A stretch of DNA of 64,000 nucleotides from Paenibacillus sp. Soil522 (GTDB lineage: Bacteria; Bacillota; Bacilli; Paenibacillales; Paenibacillaceae), in assembly GCF_001428245.1 (NCBI RefSeq), contig NZ_LMRV01000066.1:62001-126000 (forward strand). Direction: 5' to 3'. Numbering within the stretch: position 1 is the stretch's first letter; each line of letters begins with the position of its first letter. Below, in pieces: positions 54,110 to 62,874 of this stretch. Below the pieces are notes generated by a model. The model ran no database searches. It was given only the letters and a program-made list of their open reading frames with translations, and was not told where the DNA came from. The position numbers were made by a program, and so were the translations under genes.

Positions 54110-54880
54110 TTATTCCGGGATAAGAAACAAAGTCGCATTACAATAACGTCGCGATAACGAATGAAAATAGGACGTTTGTATCGAAATGACCGCAACGAGC
54201 AAAATATTTCGAACCGCTTCCCATTGCTTCTCCGTTAAATTCGGCAATCTGCTTGCAAATTGATTCGCTGATGTACGAATAACATGCTCAGTCAACAAAT
54301 CCTGATGCGGATACTCCTTCAAATGTCCGGAAATATCGAGCAGCTGATCGTTATTTGCGTCCAGCTCCTCAAACATACTGGTGTAGGATGCATATAATTC
54401 TATAGGTCCGACTAAATCATCCGTTTCATCCTCCGGCTTCTTAAATACAATTTCGAAAAGCTTCCGTATCGATTCAAAATCAAGATTTGACTTTAAATCA
54501 TCAATGATGAACAATAACGCAGCTTGGTTCAGAGAATATTTTTTTCCGGCTTTCGGACAGTCGAAATAAGGTTTAAAATCTCGCTTTACCCAATTTTGCA
54601 TGGAGGTAATCGACAGATTCGAATATTCGATCAGCTGGCCGAGCGCAGCGACTTCATGAAGCGAGAAGCCTTTAAGCTCATTGCCTTTTATCAGCTTCTC
54701 AATGATTGGAGGCAGCAGAGTAGATAGAAATGCGGGCAGCCCCTTTCCCTTCTCCAATTCGTATTGATGCGTCTTTGTCCATGCGGCTTGCAGCACCTGA
54801 AGAGGCTTCAGATTATGCTGTCCGTCTAAGGCGAGCAGCAAGCAAGCCATCTCTTTTCGAGTAAGCGTAAAGGATTCCAT
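54110..54880 (-). CDS. DUF1836 helix-turn-helix protein
   Basis: 256 residues. The central part LHEVAALGQLIEYSNLSITSMQNWVKRDFKPYFDCPKAGKKYSLNQAALLFIIDDLKS has the DUF1836 winged/MerR-like HTH pattern, so DNA binding is expected. The N-terminal 90 residues and C-terminal part are helical without recognised motifs. Bacillus YkvA-like? no close named homologue recalled. Single gene with its own terminator. Function unknown. Confidence 0.82.
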   Translation of the reverse strand: MESFTLTRKEMACLLLALDGQHNLKPLQVLQAAWTKTHQYELEKGKGLPAFLSTLLPPIIEKLIKGNELKGFSLHEVAALGQLIEYSNLSITSMQNWVKRDFKPYFDCPKAGKKYSLNQAALLFIIDDLKSNLDFESIRKLFEIVFKKPEDETDDLVGPIELYASYTSMFEELDANNDQLLDISGHLKEYPHQDLLTEHVIRTSANQFASRLPNLTEKQWEAVRNILLVAVISIQTSYFHSLSRRYCNATLFLIPE

Positions 54881-55052
54881 ATCGCTTCCTCCTCCGCTTT
54901 CGTCTAACTTTTTTTATTTCAAGTTCATATGAACTCATCATATGCCGGAGAATGACGCTTGTAAAGGCTCGAAAATCAATGAGAATAAGCTTTTCCATCT
55001 CATTAAATCGCTCTAAAAGGGCGTAAAAGGCTGTTACCGTTACATATGGCGT

Positions 55053-55082
55053 TTGTCATAACCTGTAATCATTCGTTATAGT
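55053..55082 (+). promoter_or_regulatory. Probable SigA promoter of the CNNM/CBS gene
   Basis: TTGTCA, 18-bp spacer, TATAGT, about 50 bp before the start codon. -10 differs from consensus at one position. Confidence 0.55.
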
Positions 55083-55134
55083 AGATCATAAGAATACAAA
55101 AAATATAAATATAAAAGGGTAGTGAGAAACGAAA

Positions 55135-56454
55135 ATGGGTATAGGATTCAATTTATTCATGATTGCTCTTCTTATTTTATTAACTGCTTTTTTCGTCGCA
55201 ACGGAGTTCGCCATTATCAGACTTCGCTCCAGTCGGATCGATCAGTTAGTGCTTGAGGGCCGGAAGAACGCGCTTGCCGTTCAACGGGTTACGAGTAATC
55301 TGGATGCCTACTTGTCAGCATGCCAATTAGGTATTACCATCACAGCGCTCGGGCTGGGCTGGCTAGGGGAACCAACGGTTGAAAAAATGCTTTTACCCTT
55401 ATTTGAACATTTTGCGTTAAACGATGACATTAGTCATATTCTATCCTTCTTGATTGCATTTCTTTCAATAACCTTTCTTCATGTCGTCGTCGGCGAGCTT
55501 GCGCCAAAAACATGGGCCATTCAAAAAGCTGAATTTATTAGCTTTCTTGCAGCAAGACCGATTATGTTATTCCACAAGTTTTTATATCCTTTCATTTGGT
55601 TACTTAACGGCTCGGCTAACGCATTAGTCCGCTTGTTCGGCCTAAAGCCTGCGACTGAGCATGAGGAAGCGCATTCGGAAGAAGAAATCCAAATTATTCT
55701 TAACGAAAGCTACCAAAGCGGAAAGATTAACAATACAGAGTATGGATACGTAAGCCGCATTTTCGCCTTTGACGAATTGTTGGCCAAAGAAATTATGGTG
55801 CCCCGCACCGATATGATTTGCTTGTACACAAACAAATCGTTGGCAGAGAACATGGAAATTATTCGCAAGGAACAATATACGCGTTTCCCTGTCGCTCTTG
55901 AAAGCAAGGACAACATCGTCGGTATGATCAATACGAAGCAGCTTTTCCTTGAATATGAAACAGACCGCGAATTAGACTTCAAAAAGCTCGTACATCCGGT
56001 ATTGAGCGTGTCTGAGGTTACTCCCGTAAAAATGCTGCTGAAACGGATGCAATTGGAACGCGTACACATCGCCATTCTTGTTGATGAATACGGCGGCACC
56101 TCCGGCCTTATTACGATCGAAGATATATTGGAAGAGATCGTCGGTGAAATTCGCGATGAATTCGATGCTGATGAACGCAAGGAAATCGAACAGCTTGCAG
56201 ATAATTGCTACCTGCTGGACGGTAAAGTTTCGCTTAGCGAGCTTAGCGACCTGACCGGCATGAATTTCGAGGAAGAGGATGTCGATACAGTCGGCGGCTG
56301 GTTGTACAGCCAAGTGACTGATCCGAAGCCTGGTAAAGAGCATTTCTTCGAGAAATATAAGTTTATTATCCGCGAAACAAGCAAAAACCGGATTCGCAAG
56401 GTCGAAATGCTCATTCAGCAAACGGAAGCGGCAGTCGAGGGCGAAACAGCTTAA
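55135..56454 (+). CDS. CNNM/HlyC-CorC family protein with CBS pair
   Basis: 439 residues. CNNM transmembrane domain (about 1-180, four segments, with ATEFAIIRLRSSRIDQL and GITITALGLGWLGEPTVE), two CBS domains (about 205-330, including VPRTDMICLYTN and EYGGTSGLITIEDILEEIVGEIRDEFD), and a CorC_HlyC domain (VDTVGGWLYSQVTDPKPG). Likely Mg2+ or Co2+ efflux/homeostasis, called hemolysin by old convention. Divergent promoter region with the DUF1836 gene. Confidence 0.95.
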   Translation: MGIGFNLFMIALLILLTAFFVATEFAIIRLRSSRIDQLVLEGRKNALAVQRVTSNLDAYLSACQLGITITALGLGWLGEPTVEKMLLPLFEHFALNDDISHILSFLIAFLSITFLHVVVGELAPKTWAIQKAEFISFLAARPIMLFHKFLYPFIWLLNGSANALVRLFGLKPATEHEEAHSEEEIQIILNESYQSGKINNTEYGYVSRIFAFDELLAKEIMVPRTDMICLYTNKSLAENMEIIRKEQYTRFPVALESKDNIVGMINTKQLFLEYETDRELDFKKLVHPVLSVSEVTPVKMLLKRMQLERVHIAILVDEYGGTSGLITIEDILEEIVGEIRDEFDADERKEIEQLADNCYLLDGKVSLSELSDLTGMNFEEEDVDTVGGWLYSQVTDPKPGKEHFFEKYKFIIRETSKNRIRKVEMLIQQTEAAVEGETA

Positions 56455-56473
56455 ATTTAATATCATATGATGA

Positions 56474-56508
56474 AGAAGCCCTTGCATATCGTAAGGGCTT
56501 CTCATTTT
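56474..56508 (+). terminator. Terminator of the CNNM/CBS gene
   Basis: 9-bp stem GAAGCCCTT / AAGGGCTTC, 9-nt loop, short T-run. Confidence 0.85.
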
Positions 56509-56655
56509 GCAGGGCGCTTCCGGAGCCTTTAAAGGAATCGGGTGCAAGCACGATTTTTATTTCAATCATTCTTTTTTAAAAAAAATTTAAAAAAACACTT
56601 GCAATAGATTAGAATTCTGTGCAATAATACATCTTGTGTTTAACGAAAACCACGT

Positions 56656-56731
<76 letters not shown>

Positions 56732-56740
56732 CTTTTTTAA

Positions 56741-56817
56741 CGGGACGTAGCTCAGCTTGGTAGAGCACCTGGTTTGGGACCAGGGGGTCGCATGTTCAAA
56801 TCGTGTCGTCCCGACCA
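56741..56817 (+). tRNA. tRNA-Pro (anticodon TGG), CCA encoded
   Basis: Acceptor CGGGACG pairs with CGTCCCG; D-arm GCTCAGCTTGGTAGAGC; anticodon stem CCTGG/CCAGG with loop TTTGGGA, anticodon TGG; T-arm GTCGCATGTTCAAATC. Discriminator A and CCA follow. Cotranscribed with tRNA-Thr. Confidence 0.97.
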
Positions 56818-56854
56818 TTAAACACACCATTAATGATTGAATATACATAGAAGA

Positions 56855-56886
56855 AAGAAGCTTGATCGCTCAAGCTTCTTTTTTTA
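56855..56886. terminator. Terminator between the tRNAs and the M48-ankyrin gene
   Basis: 11-bp perfect stem AAGAAGCTTGA / TCAAGCTTCTT with a TCGC loop and T-runs; serves the plus-strand tRNAs and overlaps the converging gene's end. Confidence 0.92.
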
Positions 56887-58263
56887 TATTTGATCTCCTT
56901 TTTCTCGCAGCAGCTCAGCTATTTCCTCATATCCGTACTCTAACGCATATTCCCCTGCCGTATAGCCCGCATCATCGTATTTCAAAGGATTAGCCCCTGC
57001 TTCCAGCAATAGCTTCGTCGACTCCATGTCACCGCCCGATGCCGCTGTCATTAATGGTGTCCATCCGGAACTATCCTGCAAATCGGGATTGGCCCCTTCC
57101 TCAAGCAGCAGCGCGACTATATCAAGGCTGCCATTATATAATGCGACCGTCAGTGCCGTCTCTTCATTGCTCTGCTCAACCGAATTCAGGTCAGCTCCCG
57201 CTTCTACCAAAGCTCTGCCAATCTCCGTTTCATTATATTGAGCAGCCCACATGAGCGCCGTCCACCCTTCCTCGTCCGTTACATTAGGATCGATGCCGGC
57301 TGCCAGTATCGATCGCACTCGCTCCAAATCTGCATCCGAGGCTGCTCCGAGCAGATCATTATCCGTTTGCGTTTCCGAGAGGTAATTCATAATGGTATCG
57401 ATCGATTTAGAGAAGATGATGCCGGCAGAAACCGATCCGACGATAACCAGCACTGCGACTAGAGCAATTACCAGTCCTATCCGGGATGACTTAAAGACGA
57501 TACTTGATGAGATGCCGGCAAACTGCTGAATCGCATGTATACGCTTCGGCAAGGGCGGATGCGTTGAAAGCTTCTCTGCCAGCCAGACAAAAAATCCTTT
57601 TTCATAGCTGCTCTGCAATAAATATTGTTCACGGTCAACATGTTTATACAGCGTTTTCCCAATCGCCAACACCGTTAGACCATTCATCGCGGCTTCAGCA
57701 TCATCGATAAAATAGGCTGCCATGCGATCGCATGTATATTCGCAAGCGCGTGAATACGCCTCTCCAATAAACGGAAACCATAAAGCCGGAATGATCAGCA
57801 GCCGTTTCGTCAAATGATTGCGTTTGATGTGGGCGAGCTCATGCGCAATAACAAAGGACAACTCCTTCTCGCCGCCCGTTTGAATCATTTCGAACAAGTC
57901 AGAATAAAGGACAACCATATTCCGGCCAAAGAAACGCGAGGCGAATGCATTCAGTATGCCGCTTGATTCCATGACATATATGTCCGGCACGACTGCAAAG
58001 CCCATTCTGGCGCACTGCTCCTGCGCGATGGCGAACACCTCAGGGAACTGCTGAGGCGTAATACGCACGCCGTTTGTGCGAATGCTTGCCAGTATGATCG
58101 CCTGAGCGAATAAAGGCAGAAGAAACAGCACAGGAATGATGAAAATAAAAATAATTGAAAGAAACAGTCCAATATAAACGAAAATGCTAAAAATAAGCGC
58201 AAGCGCAAAATAACGATCCTCTTTCTTATGTATCAGCGACGGATCTAAATAGCTATAACTCAA
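56884..58263 (-). CDS. M48 family membrane metalloprotease fused to ankyrin repeats
   Basis: 459 residues. N-terminal membrane hairpin (about 18-60), M48 zinc protease domain with HELAH at residues 141-145 (VIAHELAHIKRNHL) and the third ligand region ACEYTCDRMAAYF; membrane segment near 263-285; then about four ankyrin repeats (TDEEGWTALMWAAQYNETEIGRALVEAGADLN, ...NPDLQDSSGWTPLMTAASGGDMESTKLLLEAGANP) to the end. M48 proteins of the HtpX/YhfN type degrade membrane proteins; the ankyrin part suggests protein-partner recruitment. Cytoplasmic placement of the repeats depends on the number of membrane passes. Single gene. Confidence 0.92.
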   Translation of the reverse strand: MSYSYLDPSLIHKKEDRYFALALIFSIFVYIGLFLSIIFIFIIPVLFLLPLFAQAIILASIRTNGVRITPQQFPEVFAIAQEQCARMGFAVVPDIYVMESSGILNAFASRFFGRNMVVLYSDLFEMIQTGGEKELSFVIAHELAHIKRNHLTKRLLIIPALWFPFIGEAYSRACEYTCDRMAAYFIDDAEAAMNGLTVLAIGKTLYKHVDREQYLLQSSYEKGFFVWLAEKLSTHPPLPKRIHAIQQFAGISSSIVFKSSRIGLVIALVAVLVIVGSVSAGIIFSKSIDTIMNYLSETQTDNDLLGAASDADLERVRSILAAGIDPNVTDEEGWTALMWAAQYNETEIGRALVEAGADLNSVEQSNEETALTVALYNGSLDIVALLLEEGANPDLQDSSGWTPLMTAASGGDMESTKLLLEAGANPLKYDDAGYTAGEYALEYGYEEIAELLREKGDQI

Positions 58264-58383
58264 TGAACAGCATCCCCTTCAGAAAACAATACCTACATTA
58301 TACACGATTATCCAAGCTTATTGTATCGCTTATCCCCTAAGAGATAAGTTGTATTTTTTCTTAACGATGCGGGAAATTAAAAA

Positions 58384-58416
58384 CAAAAAGGCTCCTCGGC
58401 TTACTGGCCAAGGAGC
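58384..58416 (-). terminator. Terminator behind the 39-residue membrane protein gene
   Basis: Minus strand stem GCTCCTTGGC / GCCGAGGAGC with a 6-nt loop, then CTTTTTGTTTTT. Confidence 0.87.
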
Positions 58417-58460
58417 ATGATTTGATAATATTTCAAACGATTGTCAGCCCGTCCGAAGAT

Positions 58461-58580
58461 CTACTGATCTGCTTCATCCCACTTTTTGGAATAAGCCTTC
58501 TTTGTAATCCATAACGTCATCCAAGTGAGCAGCACGACGAGAATGCCCGCAAAAATCCACACCCCTACAGGAACGTTCAT
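58461..58580 (-). CDS. 39-residue single-pass membrane protein
   Basis: Small ORF read directly from the minus strand: starts MNVPVGVWIF and ends SKKWDEADQ, with one membrane segment at about 5-24 (VGVWIFAGILVVLLTWMTLW) and a cytoplasmic basic/acidic tail. It is supported by AGGGGGGG upstream, the terminator downstream and a clean TAG stop. No family name recalled; resembles the tiny Bacillota membrane proteins annotated as hypothetical. A (GAA)7 tract plus seven Gs precedes the start, see finding. Confidence 0.75.
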   Translation of the reverse strand: MNVPVGVWIFAGILVVLLTWMTLWITKKAYSKKWDEADQ

Positions 58581-58588
58581 CTATATGT

Positions 58589-58616
58589 CCCCCCCTTCTT
58601 CTTCTTCTTCTTCTTC
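58589..58616 (-). repeat. (GAA)7 plus G7 simple-sequence tract before a small gene
   Basis: On the minus strand seven GAA units followed directly by seven G residues, ending 8 nt before the ATG of the 39-residue protein. It includes the ribosome site, so slippage could change spacing or strength. Confidence 0.9.
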
Positions 58617-58877
58617 TATTTTATAAGATCGTATGGGCTTATTTTCACATAAACCGTTAACAAATTCGTAACTTTTCTATTATAGTAAATCAACTTGGAC
58701 TAGGTAAACCATTATTCGAACAAAAGCTGGTCCATACTGGACAAGCAGTGAATACGAAGCCAGCAAGAAATAGAGGCCGTAAAGCTTAAATCCCGCTAAT
58801 TCGAGCCATAACTTTTGATTATAAGAGGGTTCTTGTATAATCATTCATATAAATGGATGCTTAGAGGGAGCTGCAGC

Positions 58878-59873
58878 ATGTCCAATCGGAAATGGAATAT
58901 CGGAATCGCGATCCTATTTATTATATTTGCCAGCTTGCTGCTGAGCTTTTTACTGTCTACGATCCGTATTCGTGAGCTTCTCCAGCCCATCCTGTCCGAT
59001 GAAACCAGCCAGGAAGCGGCCCGTCATGTCATACTGATCGCCCAGGAGCTGGAAAATCCTTATTGGCGCTCGATAGAGCAAGGAGCTCGGGAGGCATCGG
59101 CCAAATACGGGATGCAGCTTGAGTATGCCGGACCGCTGCGCATAAATCCGGATGAGCAAATCAAGCTGCTTGAGAAAGCTATCGCAGCCAAAGCGGATGC
59201 GGTGCTGGTGCAAGGAATCAACGACCCGCAGTACGTGGACTTAATTGATCAAGCGGTTAGCCAAGGCATTGCAATCATTACCGTTGATACAGATGAACCA
59301 GACAGCCGGCGACTGTCTTATGTAGGTACAGATAACCTGGATGCCGGGAAAGTAATGGGTGGGCTAGTTGCCAAAGCAGCGGGAAAACGGGGCAGCGTCG
59401 CCGTTTTGATCGGGAACGAGCAGGCGCCTAATCAACAGCTTAGACTAAAGGGCTTACGCACGGTGATCGGGCAGTATCCCGAGCTGTCTCTCGTTGATGT
59501 CCGTTCATCGAATATTTCCCGTCTTCAGGCTGCGGGAGCAGCGGAGGAGCTGCTGATCCAATATCCGCATATTGATTTCATGGTCGGGTTAAGCGCCTTG
59601 GACGGTATTGGCATAGCCGAGGCCGCCGAGCGAATTCAGCGGAGCGGCATAAAAATCTTTGCATTTGACGCGTTGGAAGAAACGCTTACGCATATCCGCA
59701 GCGGTAAAATCAACTCGACAATCGTCCAGCAGCCCTATGATATGGGTTATGAAGCGGTATCCCAGCTGAATAATCACTTCCGCGGCGAGACGCTTCCCGG
59801 GCGGCATTTTACGAAGATCAATATCCTTGACCAGCATACATTAATAAACGAGACTGGAGAAACGAGCCCATGA
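58878..59873 (+). CDS. Membrane-anchored sugar-binding protein (Peripla_BP_4, XylFII/LytS-associated type)
   Basis: 331 residues from the ATG behind GAGGGAG; an upstream in-frame start adds 21 residues without a site. N-terminal membrane anchor at 8-27, no lipobox, then a ribose-binding-protein-like fold: ARHVILIAQELENPYWRSIEQGAREASAKYG, AVLVQGINDPQYVDLI, GRHFT. The stop overlaps the kinase start by 4 bp (ATGA). Three-gene order binding protein, YesM/LytS-type kinase, AraC-type regulator is that of XylFII-LytS-type sugar sensors. Ligand unknown. Confidence 0.88.
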   Translation: MSNRKWNIGIAILFIIFASLLLSFLLSTIRIRELLQPILSDETSQEAARHVILIAQELENPYWRSIEQGAREASAKYGMQLEYAGPLRINPDEQIKLLEKAIAAKADAVLVQGINDPQYVDLIDQAVSQGIAIITVDTDEPDSRRLSYVGTDNLDAGKVMGGLVAKAAGKRGSVAVLIGNEQAPNQQLRLKGLRTVIGQYPELSLVDVRSSNISRLQAAGAAEELLIQYPHIDFMVGLSALDGIGIAEAAERIQRSGIKIFAFDALEETLTHIRSGKINSTIVQQPYDMGYEAVSQLNNHFRGETLPGRHFTKINILDQHTLINETGETSP

Positions 59874-61333
59874 CAATTCGTACGAAGCTGCTCATTTTTA
59901 TCCCGCTGCTCGTTCTTTTAGTTAATTTCGTCACCTTCTTTTTATTTCAAAGCGGAAAACTGGTGCAGCAAAGCTATAATCAAATGATGGACCGTCTATT
60001 GTTATACAAGCAGTCCTCGCAAACCGTTGAAGGCAACTTAGGGGCGCTTCATAACTATTTGCTTAATCCGGACGACAGCAACAACGAGCTGTTCAAGCAA
60101 AGCCGCAATAAGTTAATGGAGCTGCGTGCTCTGCTTGATGATCATTCGAACGCCTCCCTCCGCTCATCAGCGGTCACGAGCTACAATCATATGCTGGATT
60201 CGTTCCTCGAGCAGGAGCAAGCCGCCTTCGCGGCCGTAACGGAAGAAACCTCGAGAGCTTCGCTGGCGCATTACGAGAAAGCAGAGAAAATCGCCAGCTT
60301 CATTCGGGAGAACGGGCAGCAGCTCGTCGATATGGAACTTGGCATCTATCAACCGATCTATAAACAAATTCAAGCTGAAAATGAGCGTATGTACCTTCTT
60401 GGAGCCGCCGTTTTCATCACGAACACGCTGATGAGCATTTTGCTTGCCATATGGATTTCACGCAGCATTACCGGTCCCGTTAGCAGGCTTGTCTCGCGTG
60501 CCAGACAAATATCCAAAGGCCAATTACATCAAAGTGACCGTCAGAACAGATCCAGTGACAGATCAAGTGATGAACTGGGTCTATTGTCCGGCGCATTCGA
60601 GCAAATGTCGAGCGACCTGCTCGTATTGATCGAGAAGGATAAAGAAAGCTTAAAGAAGGACAAGCTCGTCAAGGAATTGGAGCTTCAAGCGCTGCAAAGC
60701 CAGATTAATCCTCATTTTCTGTTCAATACGCTCAATGTCTTGTCCAAGCTGGCTCTCCTTGAAGGAGCCGAGAAGACAAGCGATCTGATCGTATCGATGT
60801 CCAATCTGCTTAGATACAATTTACGCAATCTGGAGCAGCCGGTAACGCTGAAGGACGAGGTTGAACATGTGAAGGAATACTTCATCATTCAGCAGGCCCG
60901 CTTTCGCGACCGTATTCGGCTCGAGATGGAGATTGACCAGTCGGCTCTGCAGCAGCCCATACCTGCGCTTACGCTTCAGCCCATCATCGAAAATGCTTTT
61001 TTGCATGGCATTGAAAGCATGGAGCAAGGCGCTGTCATACGTCTGGAAATATCGCAAAGCACGACTGGCGTTCGTATCTCCCTATCAGATAACGGAAGCG
61101 GGATGACTGACGAGGTCCGTAAGTCGCTGTTGCGGCTAGAGTCCGGATCTGACAAAAAGAAGTCTACGGGACTTGGCACAAAAAACGTGTTTAAGCGTCT
61201 TCAATTGTTTTATGGCGTTAATGAGCTGGTCGATATCGAAAGCGAGCTGGGCAAAGGAACGAAGGTCACGATTCGGATTCCCCCAAGAAAGGAAGGTGAG
61301 CGCATCCATGTACCGACTGTTGATCGCGGATGA
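59870..61333 (+). CDS. YesM/LytS-type sensor histidine kinase
   Basis: 487 residues. Membrane segments at about 7-25 and 175-195 enclosing a helical extracellular domain of ~145 residues, HAMP at about 196-250, then His_kinase (pfam06580) with H282 in QINPHFLFNTLNVLSKL, and HATPase_c with LQPIIENAFLHGIE and LSDNGSGMTD. Type IV-like His kinase of the class paired with AraC-type regulators. 26-bp overlap with the downstream regulator and 4-bp overlap with the upstream binding protein indicate one operon. The extracellular domain probably receives the binding-protein signal. Confidence 0.94.
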   Translation: MTIRTKLLIFIPLLVLLVNFVTFFLFQSGKLVQQSYNQMMDRLLLYKQSSQTVEGNLGALHNYLLNPDDSNNELFKQSRNKLMELRALLDDHSNASLRSSAVTSYNHMLDSFLEQEQAAFAAVTEETSRASLAHYEKAEKIASFIRENGQQLVDMELGIYQPIYKQIQAENERMYLLGAAVFITNTLMSILLAIWISRSITGPVSRLVSRARQISKGQLHQSDRQNRSSDRSSDELGLLSGAFEQMSSDLLVLIEKDKESLKKDKLVKELELQALQSQINPHFLFNTLNVLSKLALLEGAEKTSDLIVSMSNLLRYNLRNLEQPVTLKDEVEHVKEYFIIQQARFRDRIRLEMEIDQSALQQPIPALTLQPIIENAFLHGIESMEQGAVIRLEISQSTTGVRISLSDNGSGMTDEVRKSLLRLESGSDKKKSTGLGTKNVFKRLQLFYGVNELVDIESELGKGTKVTIRIPPRKEGERIHVPTVDRG

Positions 61334-62651
61334 CGAGGCGCTTGAGCGCGAAGGACTGGAATGGATCATTCAGCGGATGCTGCCAAATACATTCCAGATT
61401 ATTCATGCCGAAAACGGACGTGTCGCTATAGAACGGGCAGAAGAGCATCGTCCGCATATCGTGCTGATGGATGTCAATATGCCGGGCATTCAAGGCTTAG
61501 AGGCCATACGGGAAATTAAACATAAATTGCCGGATACGAAATTCGTCATGGTGACAGCTTATGATTATTTTGCTTACGCCAAGGAAGCGCTCTCGCTTGG
61601 CGTGAAGGAGTATCTCGTCAAGCCTGCCAAGCGCGAGCAGGTCATACATACGCTCGAGCAGCTCATACAGGAGCTTGAACTGGAAAAAAAGAAGCGTTCG
61701 GATGAACTGGAGCTCAGGCATAAGCTATCCCAGCTGCTGCCGTTAGCGGAAAACGAGCTGGCGATGATGTTTATGGTCGATAATATTACCTATACCGATA
61801 TCGAGCAATTATCGGAATGGCTTAACTTTCCACTCGAGCATGGGTGTGCAATCGTAATCGCTTTCCCCGATCGCGTAAAAACGGATAACAAGCAAAAAAT
61901 TTACGATACGATAAGAGGCTTTGCCAAAACTTATGTTTCGACCAGCATTGTCAGCTCTCTAATCGACCGCCATATGGCGATCTTCATCAACAAAGCGCCT
62001 TCGCTATCCGCCGCGGATTGGAAAGAAGCTGCTACCATATTCGGAGAAGAACTATGCGCGACAGCAGCAAGGCAGCTGGAGGTCGAAATCTTAATCGGTA
62101 TCGGCCAGACTCGCACAGGCGTTGAAGGATTGCGAAAATCTTATTTTGAAGCGGTATTCGCTTCCAACTACTTCGAGCAATACGGGAAGGTGTGCCATTT
62201 CGACGAACTAAAGCAAGGGACCGGCCATTCCGTGTACAATCAGGAGAAGCAGCCTGCGATTACGGAAGCCATTCCCGAAGCTTACGTCCTCTCAGCCATG
62301 CAGCGTATCCGTGAACAGCGCGAGCAGCAAACCCAAACGGTTCTGGACCGCGCGAAAAATTACATTCAGGGGCGATATACGGAGGACCTCTCACTCGAAG
62401 AAGTTGCGGACTCAGTACACCTTAATCCCCACTATTTCAGCAAAATATTTAAGCAGCAGGTTGGTACGACATTTATTGATTATGTTACATCCCTCCGGAT
62501 CGATAAGGCGAAAGCTTTGATGGCGACGGGACAGCTAAGCTTGAAGGAAGTTTGCTTCGAGGTCGGTTATAATGATCCGAACTACTTTAGCCGCGTCTTC
62601 AAGAAAGTGACCGGGGTTACTCCCTCCGATTACCGGGGTCAAACGAAATAA
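61308..62651 (+). CDS. AraC-type response regulator (YesN-like)
   Basis: 447 residues from the ATG giving YRLLIADDEALE, behind GGAAGGTGAG; the longer reading adds 45 residues that overlap the kinase gene and lack a site. Receiver with phospho-acceptor D55 in IVLMDVNMPG, Thr and Lys of the FVMVTAYDYFAYAKEALSLGVKEYLVKPAKR switch. Middle region of unknown role; C-terminal AraC DNA-binding domain (about 345-445): RYTEDLSLEEVADSVHLNPHYFSKIFKQQVG and LSLKEVCFEVGYNDPNYFSRVFKKVTGVTPSDYR. Expected to control sugar uptake, plausibly the next gene. Confidence 0.95.
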   Translation: MYRLLIADDEALEREGLEWIIQRMLPNTFQIIHAENGRVAIERAEEHRPHIVLMDVNMPGIQGLEAIREIKHKLPDTKFVMVTAYDYFAYAKEALSLGVKEYLVKPAKREQVIHTLEQLIQELELEKKKRSDELELRHKLSQLLPLAENELAMMFMVDNITYTDIEQLSEWLNFPLEHGCAIVIAFPDRVKTDNKQKIYDTIRGFAKTYVSTSIVSSLIDRHMAIFINKAPSLSAADWKEAATIFGEELCATAARQLEVEILIGIGQTRTGVEGLRKSYFEAVFASNYFEQYGKVCHFDELKQGTGHSVYNQEKQPAITEAIPEAYVLSAMQRIREQREQQTQTVLDRAKNYIQGRYTEDLSLEEVADSVHLNPHYFSKIFKQQVGTTFIDYVTSLRIDKAKALMATGQLSLKEVCFEVGYNDPNYFSRVFKKVTGVTPSDYRGQTK

Positions 62652-62665
62652 GCAATAATTGTAAG

Positions 62666-62694
62666 GTCCATGTCGCTTTGACATGGACTTTTTT
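62666..62694 (+). terminator. Terminator behind the sensor operon
   Basis: 9-bp stem GTCCATGTC / GACATGGAC, 5-nt loop, six T residues, 14 bp after the stop. Confidence 0.93.
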
Positions 62695-62820
62695 GTGATC
62701 AAATGGACAACATAATGCTAATCTCCCCTAATTGTAACACTCTGCGCCAATAGTCCGAAATTAATGCGGGAACAACTCTGATTAATGAAGGTGTTTGCGC
62801 GCGAACCCGCTCGTTTTGCG

Positions 62821-62829
62821 TGATATAAT
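62821..62829 (+). promoter_or_regulatory. Extended -10 promoter element before the MFS gene
   Basis: TGATATAAT matches the extended -10 (TGnTATAAT) perfectly; no good -35 is visible 17 bp upstream, which is common with extended -10 or activator-dependent promoters. About 45 bp before the start codon. Confidence 0.55.
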
Positions 62830-62874
62830 GAAAATCACTTTAATACAGGATGGGATTAGAGAGGAGAAGCGCAA

